A DNA stretch of 64,000 nucleotides from JBCBDX01 sp039815825 (GCA_039815825.1 JBCBYO010000003.1:62001-126000), one strand, 5' to 3'. Shown: positions 7,579-15,422, counted from the first letter of the stretch. The notes: a model not told the origin generated them from the letters alone. Numbers and translations are program-made.

Positions 7579-8994
7579 TCAAATGCCAAACCACAAACCA
7601 GCGAGCCCTAAAAACGCAAAAAAACCAACAACATCGGTAACCGTGGTCACAAAAACACTGGAAGCCGTTGCGGGATCGGCACCCAGCCGATCAAGCACAA
7701 GGGGAATCACGATCCCCGCCAGTGCAGCGCTGACCATGTTAATGATCATCGCGACAGCAATAACGAGGCCAAGGCCCCACGATCCAAACCAAATCGTGGC
7801 CACGATGCCGATCAGGATCGCAAACAAGATTCCATTGGCGAAACCGACCAGCACCTCACGGCGGATGATGCGGCTCGAGTTGTAAATGTCGAGATCTTTG
7901 GTGGCCAAAGCCCGTACGGCAACCGTCATTGTTTGCGTGCCTGCATTGCCCCCCATGGAAGCCACAATCGGCATCAGGATCGCCAGCGCAACCATCTGAT
8001 CAATTGTAGCATCGAATAGGCCGATGACTGCTGACGCCAAGATCGCCGTTGCGAGGTTCACCAATAACCAGACAAAGCGCGACTTGGTGGTCGCAACAAC
8101 CGTGTCTGACAATTCCTCGGTGCCGACACCGACCAGCTTTTTAAAGTCTTCTTCCGCTTCTTCTTGGATGACGTCGACAACGTCATCAATGGTCAGCACA
8201 CCGACCAGACGTTCATTTTCGTCAACAACGGCGGCTGAAAGCAGATCGTATCGCTCGAAAAGCTGAGCCGCTTCCTCTTGATCCATTTCGGCGGGAATCG
8301 CATGGCGGGTCTCTCGCTTAATGTCCTCAATGCGTTCAGGGCGTCCGGTACGCAGGATCCGATCCAAATCGACGGCACCAACAAGACGAAACGTTGGATC
8401 GATAACGAAAATCTGGGCAAATGATTGTGGCAGGTCGTCATTGTCACGCAAGTAATCGATCGTCTGGCCAACCGTCCAGTAGGGTGGAACGGCCACAAAA
8501 TCGGCCTGCATGCGCCGCCCCGCGCTTTCATCAGGATAGTCCAGCGACCGGCGAAGCCTGATCCGCTCGGTAAACGGCACTTTGGCAAGGATCTCCGCCT
8601 GATCCTCATCGTCCAAATCCTCAAGAATGTATACGGCGTCATCGCTATCCAATTCACGGATCGCCAATGCAATCTGTTCATTGGGCAAAGCCGAAACAAT
8701 GTCGTTCCGGATCCCGTCTTCGACCTCGGTTAGGGCGGAAAAGTCGAAATTTTCACCCAGTAGCGCGACGAGTTCCTGTCTTTGGCCAGGCTCGAGCGCC
8801 TCGATCAAGTCGCCCAATTCGGATTCGTGCAGGCGCTGTACGGTTTCTCCGAGGCTTCGGGCGTCAGCTTCGGCTATGCAAACAATAATGCGGTCCAGAA
8901 AATCAGCGCGAACGGCGCCGTTGTCATCGTAGACCAGGAAGGCTTCACCCAACTGATCGGTCTTTGACTTATTTTCGCGGACGTCAGTTTCCAT
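7579..8994 (-). CDS. mgtE: Magnesium transporter MgtE
   Basis: A Mg2+ channel/transporter of 471 residues. The order is the MgtE N-terminal helical domain (about 30-135, with LIEALEPGQRQELVALLG), two CBS domains (about 140-260, ending LVGVLTIDDVVDVIQEEAEE), a plug helix, and five membrane helices with the selectivity motif PIVASMGGNAGTQT. The acidic cytoplasmic domains close the pore when Mg2+ is plentiful. I chose ATG 8994 because GGAAG lies eight bases upstream; a longer frame to 9054 has no such signal. No Mg2+ riboswitch is obvious in the short leader. Confidence 0.95.
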   Translation of the reverse strand: METDVRENKSKTDQLGEAFLVYDDNGAVRADFLDRIIVCIAEADARSLGETVQRLHESELGDLIEALEPGQRQELVALLGENFDFSALTEVEDGIRNDIVSALPNEQIALAIRELDSDDAVYILEDLDDEDQAEILAKVPFTERIRLRRSLDYPDESAGRRMQADFVAVPPYWTVGQTIDYLRDNDDLPQSFAQIFVIDPTFRLVGAVDLDRILRTGRPERIEDIKRETRHAIPAEMDQEEAAQLFERYDLLSAAVVDENERLVGVLTIDDVVDVIQEEAEEDFKKLVGVGTEELSDTVVATTKSRFVWLLVNLATAILASAVIGLFDATIDQMVALAILMPIVASMGGNAGTQTMTVAVRALATKDLDIYNSSRIIRREVLVGFANGILFAILIGIVATIWFGSWGLGLVIAVAMIINMVSAALAGIVIPLVLDRLGADPATASSVFVTTVTDVVGFFAFLGLAGLWFGI

Positions 8995-9069
8995 AAAAGG
9001 TCTTCCAAAAAAGGGCGCTCTTTGGGGTGTTAGGCCAAGAGCCTCCCAATGCAATAGTCGATTCTCATA

Positions 9070-9342
9070 TCAAAATTTTTCAGGCACGTTGTCGATGCCT
9101 GATGTGCCACCGGGGCGGCATCGAAATATCCGCCCGGCCGTCAGCCAGCTTCCCTTTATCAAGCCATGGCGAGCGATCGCCTCATAACCGTATTCGGAAC
9201 ATGTGGGGATATGCCGGCAATGATTACCAACAAAACCGGAAAGCGTGAGTTGGTATAAGCGGATCAGCGATGTTCCCAGCAAACGCCCCGGCGTTTTTGG
9301 CCAGTGTCCGTTCCAGTTTCGAGTTTTTGGGGCCGGGCACAT
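9070..9342 (-). CDS. yidD: YidD membrane protein insertion efficiency factor
   Basis: A 90-residue protein with the complete YidD signature: LIRLYQLTLSGFVGNHCRHI, PTCSEYGYEAIARHG and GRIFRCRPGGTSGID. It has an amphipathic N-terminal helix and three conserved cysteines. YidD assists YidC/Sec insertion of inner-membrane proteins. In many bacteria it is encoded beside rnpA and yidC; here it follows an iron-sulfur scaffold gene with a five-base gap. That arrangement is common in Rhizobiales. Confidence 0.92.
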   Translation of the reverse strand: MCPAPKTRNWNGHWPKTPGRLLGTSLIRLYQLTLSGFVGNHCRHIPTCSEYGYEAIARHGLIKGSWLTAGRIFRCRPGGTSGIDNVPEKF

Positions 9343-9347
9343 GGATT

Positions 9348-9791
9348 TTACTCAGCGGCAACGAATTGGTCGAGTTGCCTGTAGGCATCCATCAATGCTT
9401 CGAGGGCCAGCATGGTTGATGCATGGCGTGCCGGGTAATCCTTGACCGGTTCCAAATATTTCAAATCGCTGAACCGACCATCAGGCGGCGCTGCACCTTC
9501 TTTTAGCATCGCCTTCATCTGTTTATGGGCTTGCTCAATTTCTGATCGAGACGCGCCGATAACATTGGTGGCAACGATGGACGCGGTAGCCTGCCCCAAC
9601 GCACAAGCCTTTACCATGTGGGCATAGTCCTTAACGCAGCCCCTATCATCGATCACAATATCGACGGTAAGCTCCGAGCCGCATAATTTTGAGTGCGCCT
9701 TTGCCGACGCATCGGGACCATCAAGTCTTCCAGTGCGCGTGATATTTCCTGCCAGCGCGAGTAGCTTTGAATTGTATACTTCGTTGATCAT
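9348..9791 (-). CDS. Iron-sulfur cluster assembly scaffold (IscU/NifU-N-like)
   Basis: A 147-residue IscU-like protein starting INEVYNSKLLALAGNI. Two of the scaffold cysteines are visible, in SKLCGSELTVDIVID and VKACALGQATASIV; the third would be expected downstream but is not evident in LKYLEPVKDYPARHASTML, where the usual C of the R-x-x-C position is replaced by H. This divergent subgroup is common in alphaproteobacteria. It probably carries or delivers Fe-S clusters, but loss of one ligand means scaffold activity is not certain. It is coupled to yidD downstream. A palindrome lies upstream. Confidence 0.8.
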   Translation of the reverse strand: MINEVYNSKLLALAGNITRTGRLDGPDASAKAHSKLCGSELTVDIVIDDRGCVKDYAHMVKACALGQATASIVATNVIGASRSEIEQAHKQMKAMLKEGAAPPDGRFSDLKYLEPVKDYPARHASTMLALEALMDAYRQLDQFVAAE

Positions 9792-9822
9792 TTCAAAAAA
9801 GCGTCCCCGGATACACTAGCCA

Positions 9823-9837
9823 AGTTATACTATAACT
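9823..9837. promoter_or_regulatory. Perfect 15-bp palindrome between the IscU-like gene and folE
   Basis: AGTTATA and TATAACT flank a central C. The site is 32 bases before the IscU-like start and about 125 bases before folE, in the divergent control region. It does not fit the rhizobial Irr, RirA or Fur/Mur consensus I know. A dimeric regulator site is likely from the symmetry alone; which gene it serves is open. Confidence 0.4.
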
Positions 9838-9963
9838 CTATATGATGCTTCGGACGACACGTACAAGCGTCAGCTCAACCGCGGTATTTTCGCAAGCTGA
9901 GGTTTGGTCTGAACAAAGTGTGGGCAAGCGCACGAATTGATGATCGAAGCGGAGTTAATCAGC

Positions 9964-10578
9964 ATGGATGCCATCGCAAACCCTTCCCCCGGTGCGATAA
10001 ACGAAGCCAATAAACCAACACGTGAAGAGGCCGAACAAGCTGTCTCGGTACTGCTTCGTTGGATTGGTGAAGATGTGAACCGCGAGGGTTTAATTGATAC
10101 GCCGCGGCGTGTGGTCAAAGCGTATGAAGAGCTGTTTGCCGGTTACCTGACCGATCCAGCCGATACGCTGGGGCGCACTTTTGAGGAAGTCGCAGGCTAT
10201 GATGATGTGGTGCTCGTGAAGGACATTCATTTTCACTCGCATTGCGAGCATCACATGGTGCCGATCATCGGCAAGGCGCATGTTGCGTATCTACCGGACA
10301 ACAAGGTTTTGGGTCTTTCAAAAATTGCGCGGGTAGTAGATATTTTTGCTCACCGCTTGCAAACGCAGGAAACGATGACGGCGCAAATTGCCACCTCTAT
10401 CAATGACAGCCTGCGCCCACGTGGTATTGCGGTTATGATCGAGGCGGAACATATGTGCATGGCCATGCGCGGTATCCGAAAACAAGGATCAACAACGATT
10501 ACCACACGCTTCTTGGGCGAGTTTGACAAGCCTGAGGAAAAACAGCGCTTTATGGACATGGTTCAGGGTCGCGGCTGA
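9964..10578 (+). CDS. folE: GTP cyclohydrolase I
   Basis: Converts GTP to 7,8-dihydroneopterin triphosphate, the first step of folate synthesis. The 204-residue protein has the family core DIHFHSHCEHHMVPIIGKAH, with the Zn-binding Cys and His residues, then YLPDNKVLGLSKIARVVDIF, QTQETMTAQIA and the second Zn cysteine in EAEHMCMAMRG. ATG 9964 is chosen because GGAG lies nine bases upstream; earlier codons at 9937 (TTG) and 9940 (ATG) lack a good signal. hisI follows 35 bases later on the same strand, a common pairing in rhizobia. Confidence 0.96.
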   Translation: MDAIANPSPGAINEANKPTREEAEQAVSVLLRWIGEDVNREGLIDTPRRVVKAYEELFAGYLTDPADTLGRTFEEVAGYDDVVLVKDIHFHSHCEHHMVPIIGKAHVAYLPDNKVLGLSKIARVVDIFAHRLQTQETMTAQIATSINDSLRPRGIAVMIEAEHMCMAMRGIRKQGSTTITTRFLGEFDKPEEKQRFMDMVQGRG

Positions 10579-10613
10579 TTGCTTAAACCATCGGCCCTTT
10601 GTTAAAGGGGCTC

Positions 10614-11075
10614 ATGGTGACAGATAAAATATTCCCTTCGCCTGACGGCATTCACAAACACGACCTTGAAGAGGGTGCGCTTTTTGCGCCCCGCTTTGAT
10701 GCGCATGGGCTCATTGTAGCCGTTGTTCTGGATGATGAGACAAGCACTTTGCTAATGGTTGCTCATATGAACGAAGAAGCCTTGCGCAAAACCCTGACAA
10801 CAGGAAGTGCTCACTATTGGTCCAGGTCTCGAAACCGGCTCTGGCACAAGGGCGAGGAAAGCGGGAATACGCAGGAAGTCGTGGAGTTGAGAACGGACTG
10901 CGATCAAGATGTTATCGAACTGCGTGTTCGGCAAAAAGGAGCCGGCGTGGCATGCCACACCGGTCGTTACAGCTGCTTTTATCGGGTGGTCCAGGGCACC
11001 GAAGGCGAATTTACCCTCACCAAAGACGAGAGCATGCAGCCGCAATTTGATCCCGCGCAAGTCTACCGCAAATAG
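10614..11075 (+). CDS. hisI: Phosphoribosyl-AMP cyclohydrolase
   Basis: Third step of histidine biosynthesis: opens the adenine ring of phosphoribosyl-AMP. The 153-residue single-domain protein (no HisE fusion) shows the Mg/Zn-binding signature: LMVAHMNEEALRKTL, YWSRSRNRLWHKGEESGNTQ, the DCDQD acid/cysteine motif and VACHTGRYSCFY. ATG 10614 follows AAAGGGG by three bases; the GTG just after it is possible. It sits downstream of folE and ends two bases before the convergent CBS gene. Confidence 0.95.
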   Translation: MVTDKIFPSPDGIHKHDLEEGALFAPRFDAHGLIVAVVLDDETSTLLMVAHMNEEALRKTLTTGSAHYWSRSRNRLWHKGEESGNTQEVVELRTDCDQDVIELRVRQKGAGVACHTGRYSCFYRVVQGTEGEFTLTKDESMQPQFDPAQVYRK

Positions 11076-11077
11076 TT

Positions 11078-11509
11078 TTACGCGGTTGCGATATAGCTGC
11101 GAATTTCCTCCGCTTCGCGCTCAACGTCGGCTATTCGCCGTTTCACGATATCGCCGATTGAGACAATGCCCACCAATGCATTGCCGCGTACAACAGGTAA
11201 GTGTCGGAAACGACCTTTCGTCATCAGCTCCATCAAATCTGATACCGTCGCATCTTCTGAACAGGTAATAACATCTCTTGTCATGAGATCGGCGACCTTT
11301 GCGTCAAGGCATGCCGCGCCGCGCTCTGCGACGCCGCGAACAATATCGCGCTCAGACAGAATACCGTCGATTGATTGGCCATCATCACTAACAACAAGCG
11401 CGCCGACTTTGTTCTCACGTAATGCTGAGATCGCATCCATGATGCCGATCTGAGACTTAAGCGTGAAAACTGATGTGCCCTTTTCGGCCAAAATTGCTGA
11501 AACGTTCAT
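11078..11509 (-). CDS. CBS-domain pair protein
   Basis: A 143-residue cytoplasmic protein made of two CBS repeats. The first has MDAISALRENKVGALVVSDD followed by DGILSERDIVRGVAERG; the second has VADLMTRDVITC, FRHLPVVRGNALVGIVSIGD and a C-terminal helix IVKRRIADVEREAEEI. CBS pairs bind adenine nucleotides and sense energy state. This stand-alone type is widespread in alphaproteobacteria and has no assigned partner. An AGGAG sequence stands before the ATG at 11509. It is convergent with hisI. Confidence 0.9.
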   Translation of the reverse strand: MNVSAILAEKGTSVFTLKSQIGIMDAISALRENKVGALVVSDDGQSIDGILSERDIVRGVAERGAACLDAKVADLMTRDVITCSEDATVSDLMELMTKGRFRHLPVVRGNALVGIVSIGDIVKRRIADVEREAEEIRSYIATA

Positions 11510-11578
11510 GATGCTCCTCCTTTTTCACCATGAAAGACATACAATGCGTTCAAGTCTTCGTGATGGCAAGGCCGGGTA

Positions 11579-12325
11579 TCAAGCCAATTCATCTGATCGC
11601 GTCTGACGACGATCCACCAACCCTATCAAAGCAAAGCCTACGACCAAACCGCCGATGTGGGCCTCCCAGGCAATATTGTTCGGTCCACCAAGCCAGCCCA
11701 TGCCCGTAACGAAGTTCAAAACCATCCAAAGGATGAGAAAGGATAGAACGCCGCGTTGGCGCAATGCCCACATTGGCGGTGGTAACGGGCCAAGAAAACC
11801 TGTGCGTGCCACGGGCGGGCGACGAAAACCAAAACGCGCAGCAGCACCAAGAAACCCTGATACGGCGCCCGAGGCACCAATGAGCGGCACCGTATCGCCC
11901 CAATAAAGTGCCAGATGGAACAGCGCTGCCGCTGTTGCCGTGATCGCCCAAAATGCAAACGTTCTTATAAAGCCCAGCCGGTAGGCCAATGGCGACCCAA
12001 ACGCGACGAGCCAAATCATGTTGAAGGCTAAGTGCGTCCAGCTGCCATGGATAAACGAGTGGCTGACCAGCGTAATCATTGCCACAAGGTCAAATTGGCC
12101 TGTTACGCTGGCATCAAACCGAATTGGGATAAAAGCGAAATTGAGGATTGCACGCGCATAAAACTGCTGGGTGACATACTCAGTAAGTGCCACATGGATT
12201 ACAACACATGCGCCCACGAGAAGCACAACCGACGCAGGTATGTTTAGTGGCGGCTCAAACCCACTATTTTCAGGATCTTCAGATGGCACGTTTTTTTGTG
12301 CGTCATCGTTTTCAAGGTCGGACAA
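11579..12325 (-). CDS. Rhomboid-family intramembrane serine protease
   Basis: A membrane protein of about 248 residues with six to seven helices. The catalytic serine lies in the hallmark GASGAVSGFLG, the catalytic histidine in WEAHIGGLVVG, and the supporting loop HGSWTHLAFNMIWLVAFGSP is also present. It cleaves transmembrane helices of unknown clients. The frame runs upstream to a TTG at 12406 without any ATG. I prefer the TTG at 12325 (protein starts SDLENDD), because homologs start with a short acidic head and because a strong terminator hairpin lies across 12379-12411. Start confidence is low. Confidence 0.88.
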   Translation of the reverse strand: MSDLENDDAQKNVPSEDPENSGFEPPLNIPASVVLLVGACVVIHVALTEYVTQQFYARAILNFAFIPIRFDASVTGQFDLVAMITLVSHSFIHGSWTHLAFNMIWLVAFGSPLAYRLGFIRTFAFWAITATAAALFHLALYWGDTVPLIGASGAVSGFLGAAARFGFRRPPVARTGFLGPLPPPMWALRQRGVLSFLILWMVLNFVTGMGWLGGPNNIAWEAHIGGLVVGFALIGLVDRRQTRSDELA

Positions 12326-12378
12326 TTTGCTTTCCCGCAGCGTTGTTTCTGCATTGTTAGCTAGCGAGTATGCGGACG

Positions 12379-12411
12379 AAAAAAAAGGCCATTGACGCTT
12401 TGCCAATGGCC
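12379..12411 (-). terminator. Rho-independent terminator, minus strand, upstream of rhomboid gene
   Basis: GGCCATTG and CAATGGCC form an 8-bp stem (12387-12394 with 12404-12411). On the minus strand the stem is followed by eight T residues (12386-12379). No recognised minus-strand gene ends here, so it would stop either a short RNA starting around 12,420-12,560 or act as a leader attenuator for the rhomboid gene. Confidence 0.7.
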
Positions 12412-12415
12412 TGGT

Positions 12416-12432
12416 GAGTCCCTGCCCACCCC
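12416..12432 (+). repeat. C-rich intergenic motif, copy 1
   Basis: GAGTCCCTGCCCACCCC lies directly beside the terminator stem, in a gene-free stretch of about 245 bases. A near-identical copy occurs 2.4 kb to the right at 14786. On the opposite strand it reads as a series of G runs. Confidence 0.55.
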
Positions 12433-12651
12433 AATTTCATGTGCTACGAAAGAGTGCTCCCGCGTTGCCATATTAATTGCTGATTAACTGCTGAAACTCA
12501 AGGCGCAGGTTTCATTAAGGTTAATTGAGCGCCGCCGGCTGTTAACTTTCAACCCCGAAAAACCGGCATGATGCATGCAACGCTTCTCCAAGACGGGAAA
12601 TTTCGAGCCGCAACTGTTCCGAAAATGAACAGTTGTTTGGAGACGGCACAA

Positions 12652-13305
12652 ATGCATCATCGCGGAACACTACAATTGTTTCATTATTGGACCCAGCAAC
12701 GTGGAGACCGTGCCGCGCCCAATCGGTCCGACATATCGCCAGCAGCGATATCAAATATCTTGGGCAACACGTTTATTCTCGAGGGTGACGCTGGCGATGC
12801 GGGATTTCGGCTCGCAGGCACAAGATTATGCAATGCGTTTGGACGGGAACTTCGCGGTTCCACACTGATCGACTTGTTTACGCCACGCGATCGCATACTC
12901 ATGGCAAAAGCGGCAAACACTGTTTTCAACGGAGGCAACATCGTTGTGGGCGACGCGGTTGCCGATGCAGGCGCCGACAAACATATAAGCTTGGAACTGC
13001 TTCTCATGCCACTTGGGGACCAACAGATGCGGATTTTGGGTTCCATCCAGTTTTTGGAACAACCGTATTGGTTGGGTTCAGCCCCGTTGGGAAAAATTGA
13101 CCTCGTCACACTTAAGCACGCCGACCCCGATACTGAGCTCGTTTCCCTTTCAAATCGCCCGCCAGTCATGCTTCCTGAGCAAAGGCAGCAAGATCGGCGG
13201 GCGCGTTTTTGGCACGTACTCGACGGCGGGCGCCACGAAGCGTCCGCATCGGTTGAACGAGCGCGCGGATTTTCGGTTATCAACGGTGGTCGAGTTGACC
13301 CCTAG
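12652..13305 (+). CDS. PAS-domain protein (PAS_5/DUF1488-type alphaproteobacterial family)
   Basis: A 217-residue soluble protein with the conserved head LFHYWTQQRGDRAAPNRSDI, then AAISNILGNTFILEG, the PAS core FRLAGTRLCNAFGRELRGST, LIDLFTPRDR and a hydrophobic strand LELLLMPLGD. These match the alphaproteobacterial PAS_5 family (PF07310), whose sensory role is unknown. The C-terminal 50 residues are charged and poorly conserved. I chose ATG 12652 because GGAG lies nine bases upstream; ATG codons at 12568 and 12625 are alternatives. It precedes a PilZ gene on the same strand by 94 bases. Confidence 0.75.
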   Translation: MHHRGTLQLFHYWTQQRGDRAAPNRSDISPAAISNILGNTFILEGDAGDAGFRLAGTRLCNAFGRELRGSTLIDLFTPRDRILMAKAANTVFNGGNIVVGDAVADAGADKHISLELLLMPLGDQQMRILGSIQFLEQPYWLGSAPLGKIDLVTLKHADPDTELVSLSNRPPVMLPEQRQQDRRARFWHVLDGGRHEASASVERARGFSVINGGRVDP

Positions 13306-13399
13306 AAGCTTCTAAAAACGCGTAACTTTAATTCGCCCCCTTACGCACTGTTAACTCTCACCCTTTATATTCTGAGGCAGTAATGGATGGGGTAAGGTT

Positions 13400-13996
13400 A
13401 TGAATGCGGCAAAGCCTGCTTACCGTGGAGAAAGGCGTCAGCACCAACGGGTGTGCGTTTCCATTCCAACACGCTTCATGCTCGATGATCGCTCCGAGCA
13501 CGACGGTACAGTGACTGAAATGTCGCCTGCCACAGCAACAATTACCTCTTCAGCCAAGCCGGTCAAAGGCGAACGCGTTGTCGCTTATCTGCACCATCTG
13601 GGTCGCGTGGAAGGCAACTGCACCCGCGCTTGGGATTCTGGCTTTGCCTTGGATTTGAATACGCCCCAGCGCAAAAGAGAAAAGCTTGCCGCTCAACTTA
13701 CGTGGCTGGCTAACAAGGATTTGCTCGATCTGCCTGAAGACCGTCGGCATGAGCGTATAACGCCTCGCAACCCTGGTTCTATCCTAACTTTACAGGATGG
13801 GCGCCAATATCGTTGCCGCATTATTGATTTGTCTTTGTCTGGTGCCGCCCTTGGATTGGCGGTCCGCCCTGCTCTGAAGTCTCAGGTTTCTCTTGGCAGT
13901 ATGCGTGGCCAAGTTGTTCGCCACTTCGACGAGGGTATCGCGATTGAATTTGCCCATATTCAAAACCGGCAAAATCTTTCGAACTTCCTAGATTGA
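13400..13996 (+). CDS. Protein with two PilZ domains (c-di-GMP binding)
   Basis: 198 residues with tandem PilZ-like domains. The first begins RGERRQHQRVCVSIPTRFML; its later D/N-x-S-x-x-G motif is degenerate (TEMSPATATIT). The second begins RRHERITPRNPGSILTL and has an intact IIDLSLSGAALGL. PilZ domains bind cyclic di-GMP and alter motility, surface polymers or adhesion. The second domain is therefore the likely ligand binder and the first may be structural. GGGGTAAGG precedes the ATG. It lies between a PAS protein and a LapG-like peptidase, which together suggest surface-attachment signalling. Confidence 0.85.
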   Translation: MNAAKPAYRGERRQHQRVCVSIPTRFMLDDRSEHDGTVTEMSPATATITSSAKPVKGERVVAYLHHLGRVEGNCTRAWDSGFALDLNTPQRKREKLAAQLTWLANKDLLDLPEDRRHERITPRNPGSILTLQDGRQYRCRIIDLSLSGAALGLAVRPALKSQVSLGSMRGQVVRHFDEGIAIEFAHIQNRQNLSNFLD

Positions 13997-14156
13997 TCGC
14001 ATTTCTCGTCTCTCACCCAAAAGGGTCGGGACATTTTTATCTAAATTTGATTTATATTTTCGGATAACTATCTGAAATTGCGTTTCAAATTGCGCTTCTA
14101 ATCTGCACGTCAAGTCAATTTCTCTCTGCCAGTGTGCTGGCATGGGAGATAGGGAC

Positions 14157-14768
14157 ATGGCGGATACCACCATTAAACTACACAATACACTTTTGGGCCT
14201 CGTCGCTGCTGCGACTGTCGTTTCTTTCTCGGTGAATAATGCCGACGCAAGAACATTTATGGAGGTCTCGGGCCGGACAACTCAGCCTGTCGGTCACTAT
14301 GAATTTTGTCGTAATGCACCGCGGGAATGTAGGTCCATCCGTTATGCGGGTCCTCACGATCTGAGCCGAGATGATTGGCAAACGATGGTTTCGATTAACA
14401 ATAAGATCAATTCCGCCGTGATTCCAAAAACGGATATGCAGATTTGGGGTCGTGAAGAGCTATGGTCGTATCCAACCTCTGTTGGCGACTGCGAAGACTT
14501 TGTTCTTTTAAAGCGCCACCTTCTGATCCAACGCGGATTTTCTGAGGCAAATTTGTTGATCACCGTTGTGCGCCAACGAAATGGCGAAGGTCACGCTGTG
14601 CTGACCGTTCGGACTGATCACGGCGATTTTATTCTCGATAATCTGACCAGCGAGATCAAAGCTTGGGAGGATACGCCGTACACATTCCTCAAGCGCCAAT
14701 CATCGAAACACGCAGGTCGTTGGGTCACGATCAGTGACCATCGCCTTAACATCGCGAGCGTTAGGTAG
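14157..14768 (+). CDS. Transglutaminase-like cysteine peptidase (BTLCP, LapG-like), exported
   Basis: 203 residues with an N-terminal signal-like segment (LLGLVAAATVVSFSVNNADA) and a peptidase C93 core. The catalytic cysteine is in VGDCEDFVLLKRHLLIQRG and the catalytic histidine and aspartate in GEGHAVLTVRTDHGDFILDN. In LapG such enzymes release adhesins from the outer membrane when c-di-GMP is low; the PilZ gene 160 bases upstream fits such a theme, but no LapD-like partner is visible. ATG 14157 is preferred (GGGAGA upstream) over ATG 14142. A hairpin and a terminator follow. Confidence 0.9.
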   Translation: MADTTIKLHNTLLGLVAAATVVSFSVNNADARTFMEVSGRTTQPVGHYEFCRNAPRECRSIRYAGPHDLSRDDWQTMVSINNKINSAVIPKTDMQIWGREELWSYPTSVGDCEDFVLLKRHLLIQRGFSEANLLITVVRQRNGEGHAVLTVRTDHGDFILDNLTSEIKAWEDTPYTFLKRQSSKHAGRWVTISDHRLNIASVR

Positions 14769-14785
14769 AGTTAGAATACCCGGTC

Positions 14786-14801
14786 GAGTCCCTACCCACC
14801 C
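14786..14801 (+). repeat. C-rich intergenic motif, copy 2
   Basis: GAGTCCCTACCCACCC, one base different from copy 1 at 12416. Here it forms the loop of the hairpin after the BTLCP gene. Both copies lie beside a terminator, one for each strand. Confidence 0.55.
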
Positions 14802-14818
14802 ATCCCCAGACCGGGTTA

Positions 14819-14852
14819 GAGCCGGCTTCCTTTGGAAGTCGGCTCGTTTTTC
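14819..14852 (+). terminator. Rho-independent terminator after BTLCP gene
   Basis: GAGCCGGCTTCC (14819-14830) and GGAAGTCGGCTC (14834-14845) pair with a single G-T wobble around a TTT loop. GTTTTTC follows. This is the best intrinsic terminator in the window and would end the PAS-PilZ-BTLCP transcripts. Confidence 0.85.
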
Positions 14853-14866
14853 AACGGATGTCTGTG

Positions 14867-15391
14867 TCAGAGGCTTTTAAGGCCAGCAGCAAAACGTTTT
14901 GCGTTCTGAACGTAATGTGCTGCAGACGCGTTAATCTGATCGATAGCGTTTTCATCCAAGGTCTTCACGACCCTTGCGGGAGAACCCACTATCAAGCTGT
15001 TTTCGGGAAATATTTTTCCCTCGGTTACAAGCGCGCCCGCTCCGACGAGTGAATTCGCACCAATCTTGGCACCATTGAGCACGATAGCGCCCATGCCAAT
15101 CAATGAGTTATTGCCGATAGTACAGCCATGCAAAATGGCTCTGTGACCGATCGTGCAATCATCGCCCACAGTCAACGGATATCCCATATCAGTATGGAGC
15201 ACCGAGTGCTCCTGGATATTGGTGCGGCGGCCGATTGTGATGGGTTCATTGTCGCCGCGAAGAACGCTGTAGTACCAAATGTTGCTATCCTCGTTGAGGA
15301 TTATTTTTCCGATTATCTCAGCGTTTTGCGCGACAAATGCTGGACCGTGGTCGCAGATGGTGGGCGAAATACCGTCCAGGCTGCTGTAGGC
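14867..15391 (-). CDS. Gamma-class carbonic anhydrase-like hexapeptide protein
   Basis: 174 residues of left-handed beta-helix repeats. Metal-ligand histidines expected of gamma carbonic anhydrases are in NIQEHSVLHTD and IGHRAILHGCTIG, followed by IGMGAIVLNGAKIG, LVGAGALVTEGK and a C-terminal helix. PaaY/YrdA/CaiE-type members hydrate CO2 or act on thioesters, so the exact reaction is open. ATG 15391 has a strong GGGAGAGGGACGAGC leader; a longer frame to 15430 is not needed. It lies 31 bases after a small membrane protein gene on the same strand. Confidence 0.88.
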   Translation of the reverse strand, partial: AYSSLDGISPTICDHGPAFVAQNAEIIGKIILNEDSNIWYYSVLRGDNEPITIGRRTNIQEHSVLHTDMGYPLTVGDDCTIGHRAILHGCTIGNNSLIGMGAIVLNGAKIGANSLVGAGALVTEGKIFPENSLIVGSPARVVKTLDENAIDQINASAAHYVQNAKRFAAGLKSL

Positions 15392-15422
15392 CATGCTCGT
15401 CCCTCTCCCGGCTTGAACCGCT

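Larger units (their letters stand above)
14778..14852 (+). ncRNA. Possible small RNA or structured 3' end: C-rich-loop hairpin plus terminator
   Basis: Immediately after the peptidase stop, ACCCGGTC (14778-14785) pairs with GACCGGGT (14809-14816) and exposes a 23-base loop containing CCCTACCCACCCATCCCC. A second hairpin and T run follow at once. A C-rich single-stranded loop next to an intrinsic terminator is typical of anti-Shine-Dalgarno small RNAs in alphaproteobacteria. It could equally be the processed 3' end of the peptidase mRNA. No promoter was identified. Confidence 0.4.

Noticed and set aside
12326..12406. Rhomboid start at TTG 12406
   Set aside because: That start lies inside a terminator hairpin with eight T residues and has no ribosome site. 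A later TTG gives a head like that of homologs.
14786..14816. G-quadruplex on the minus strand (GGGG-GGG-GGG-GGG)
   Set aside because: Four G runs are present, but the last loop is eight bases long and the same bases form a stable 8-bp stem in the other strand's RNA, which is the simpler reading.
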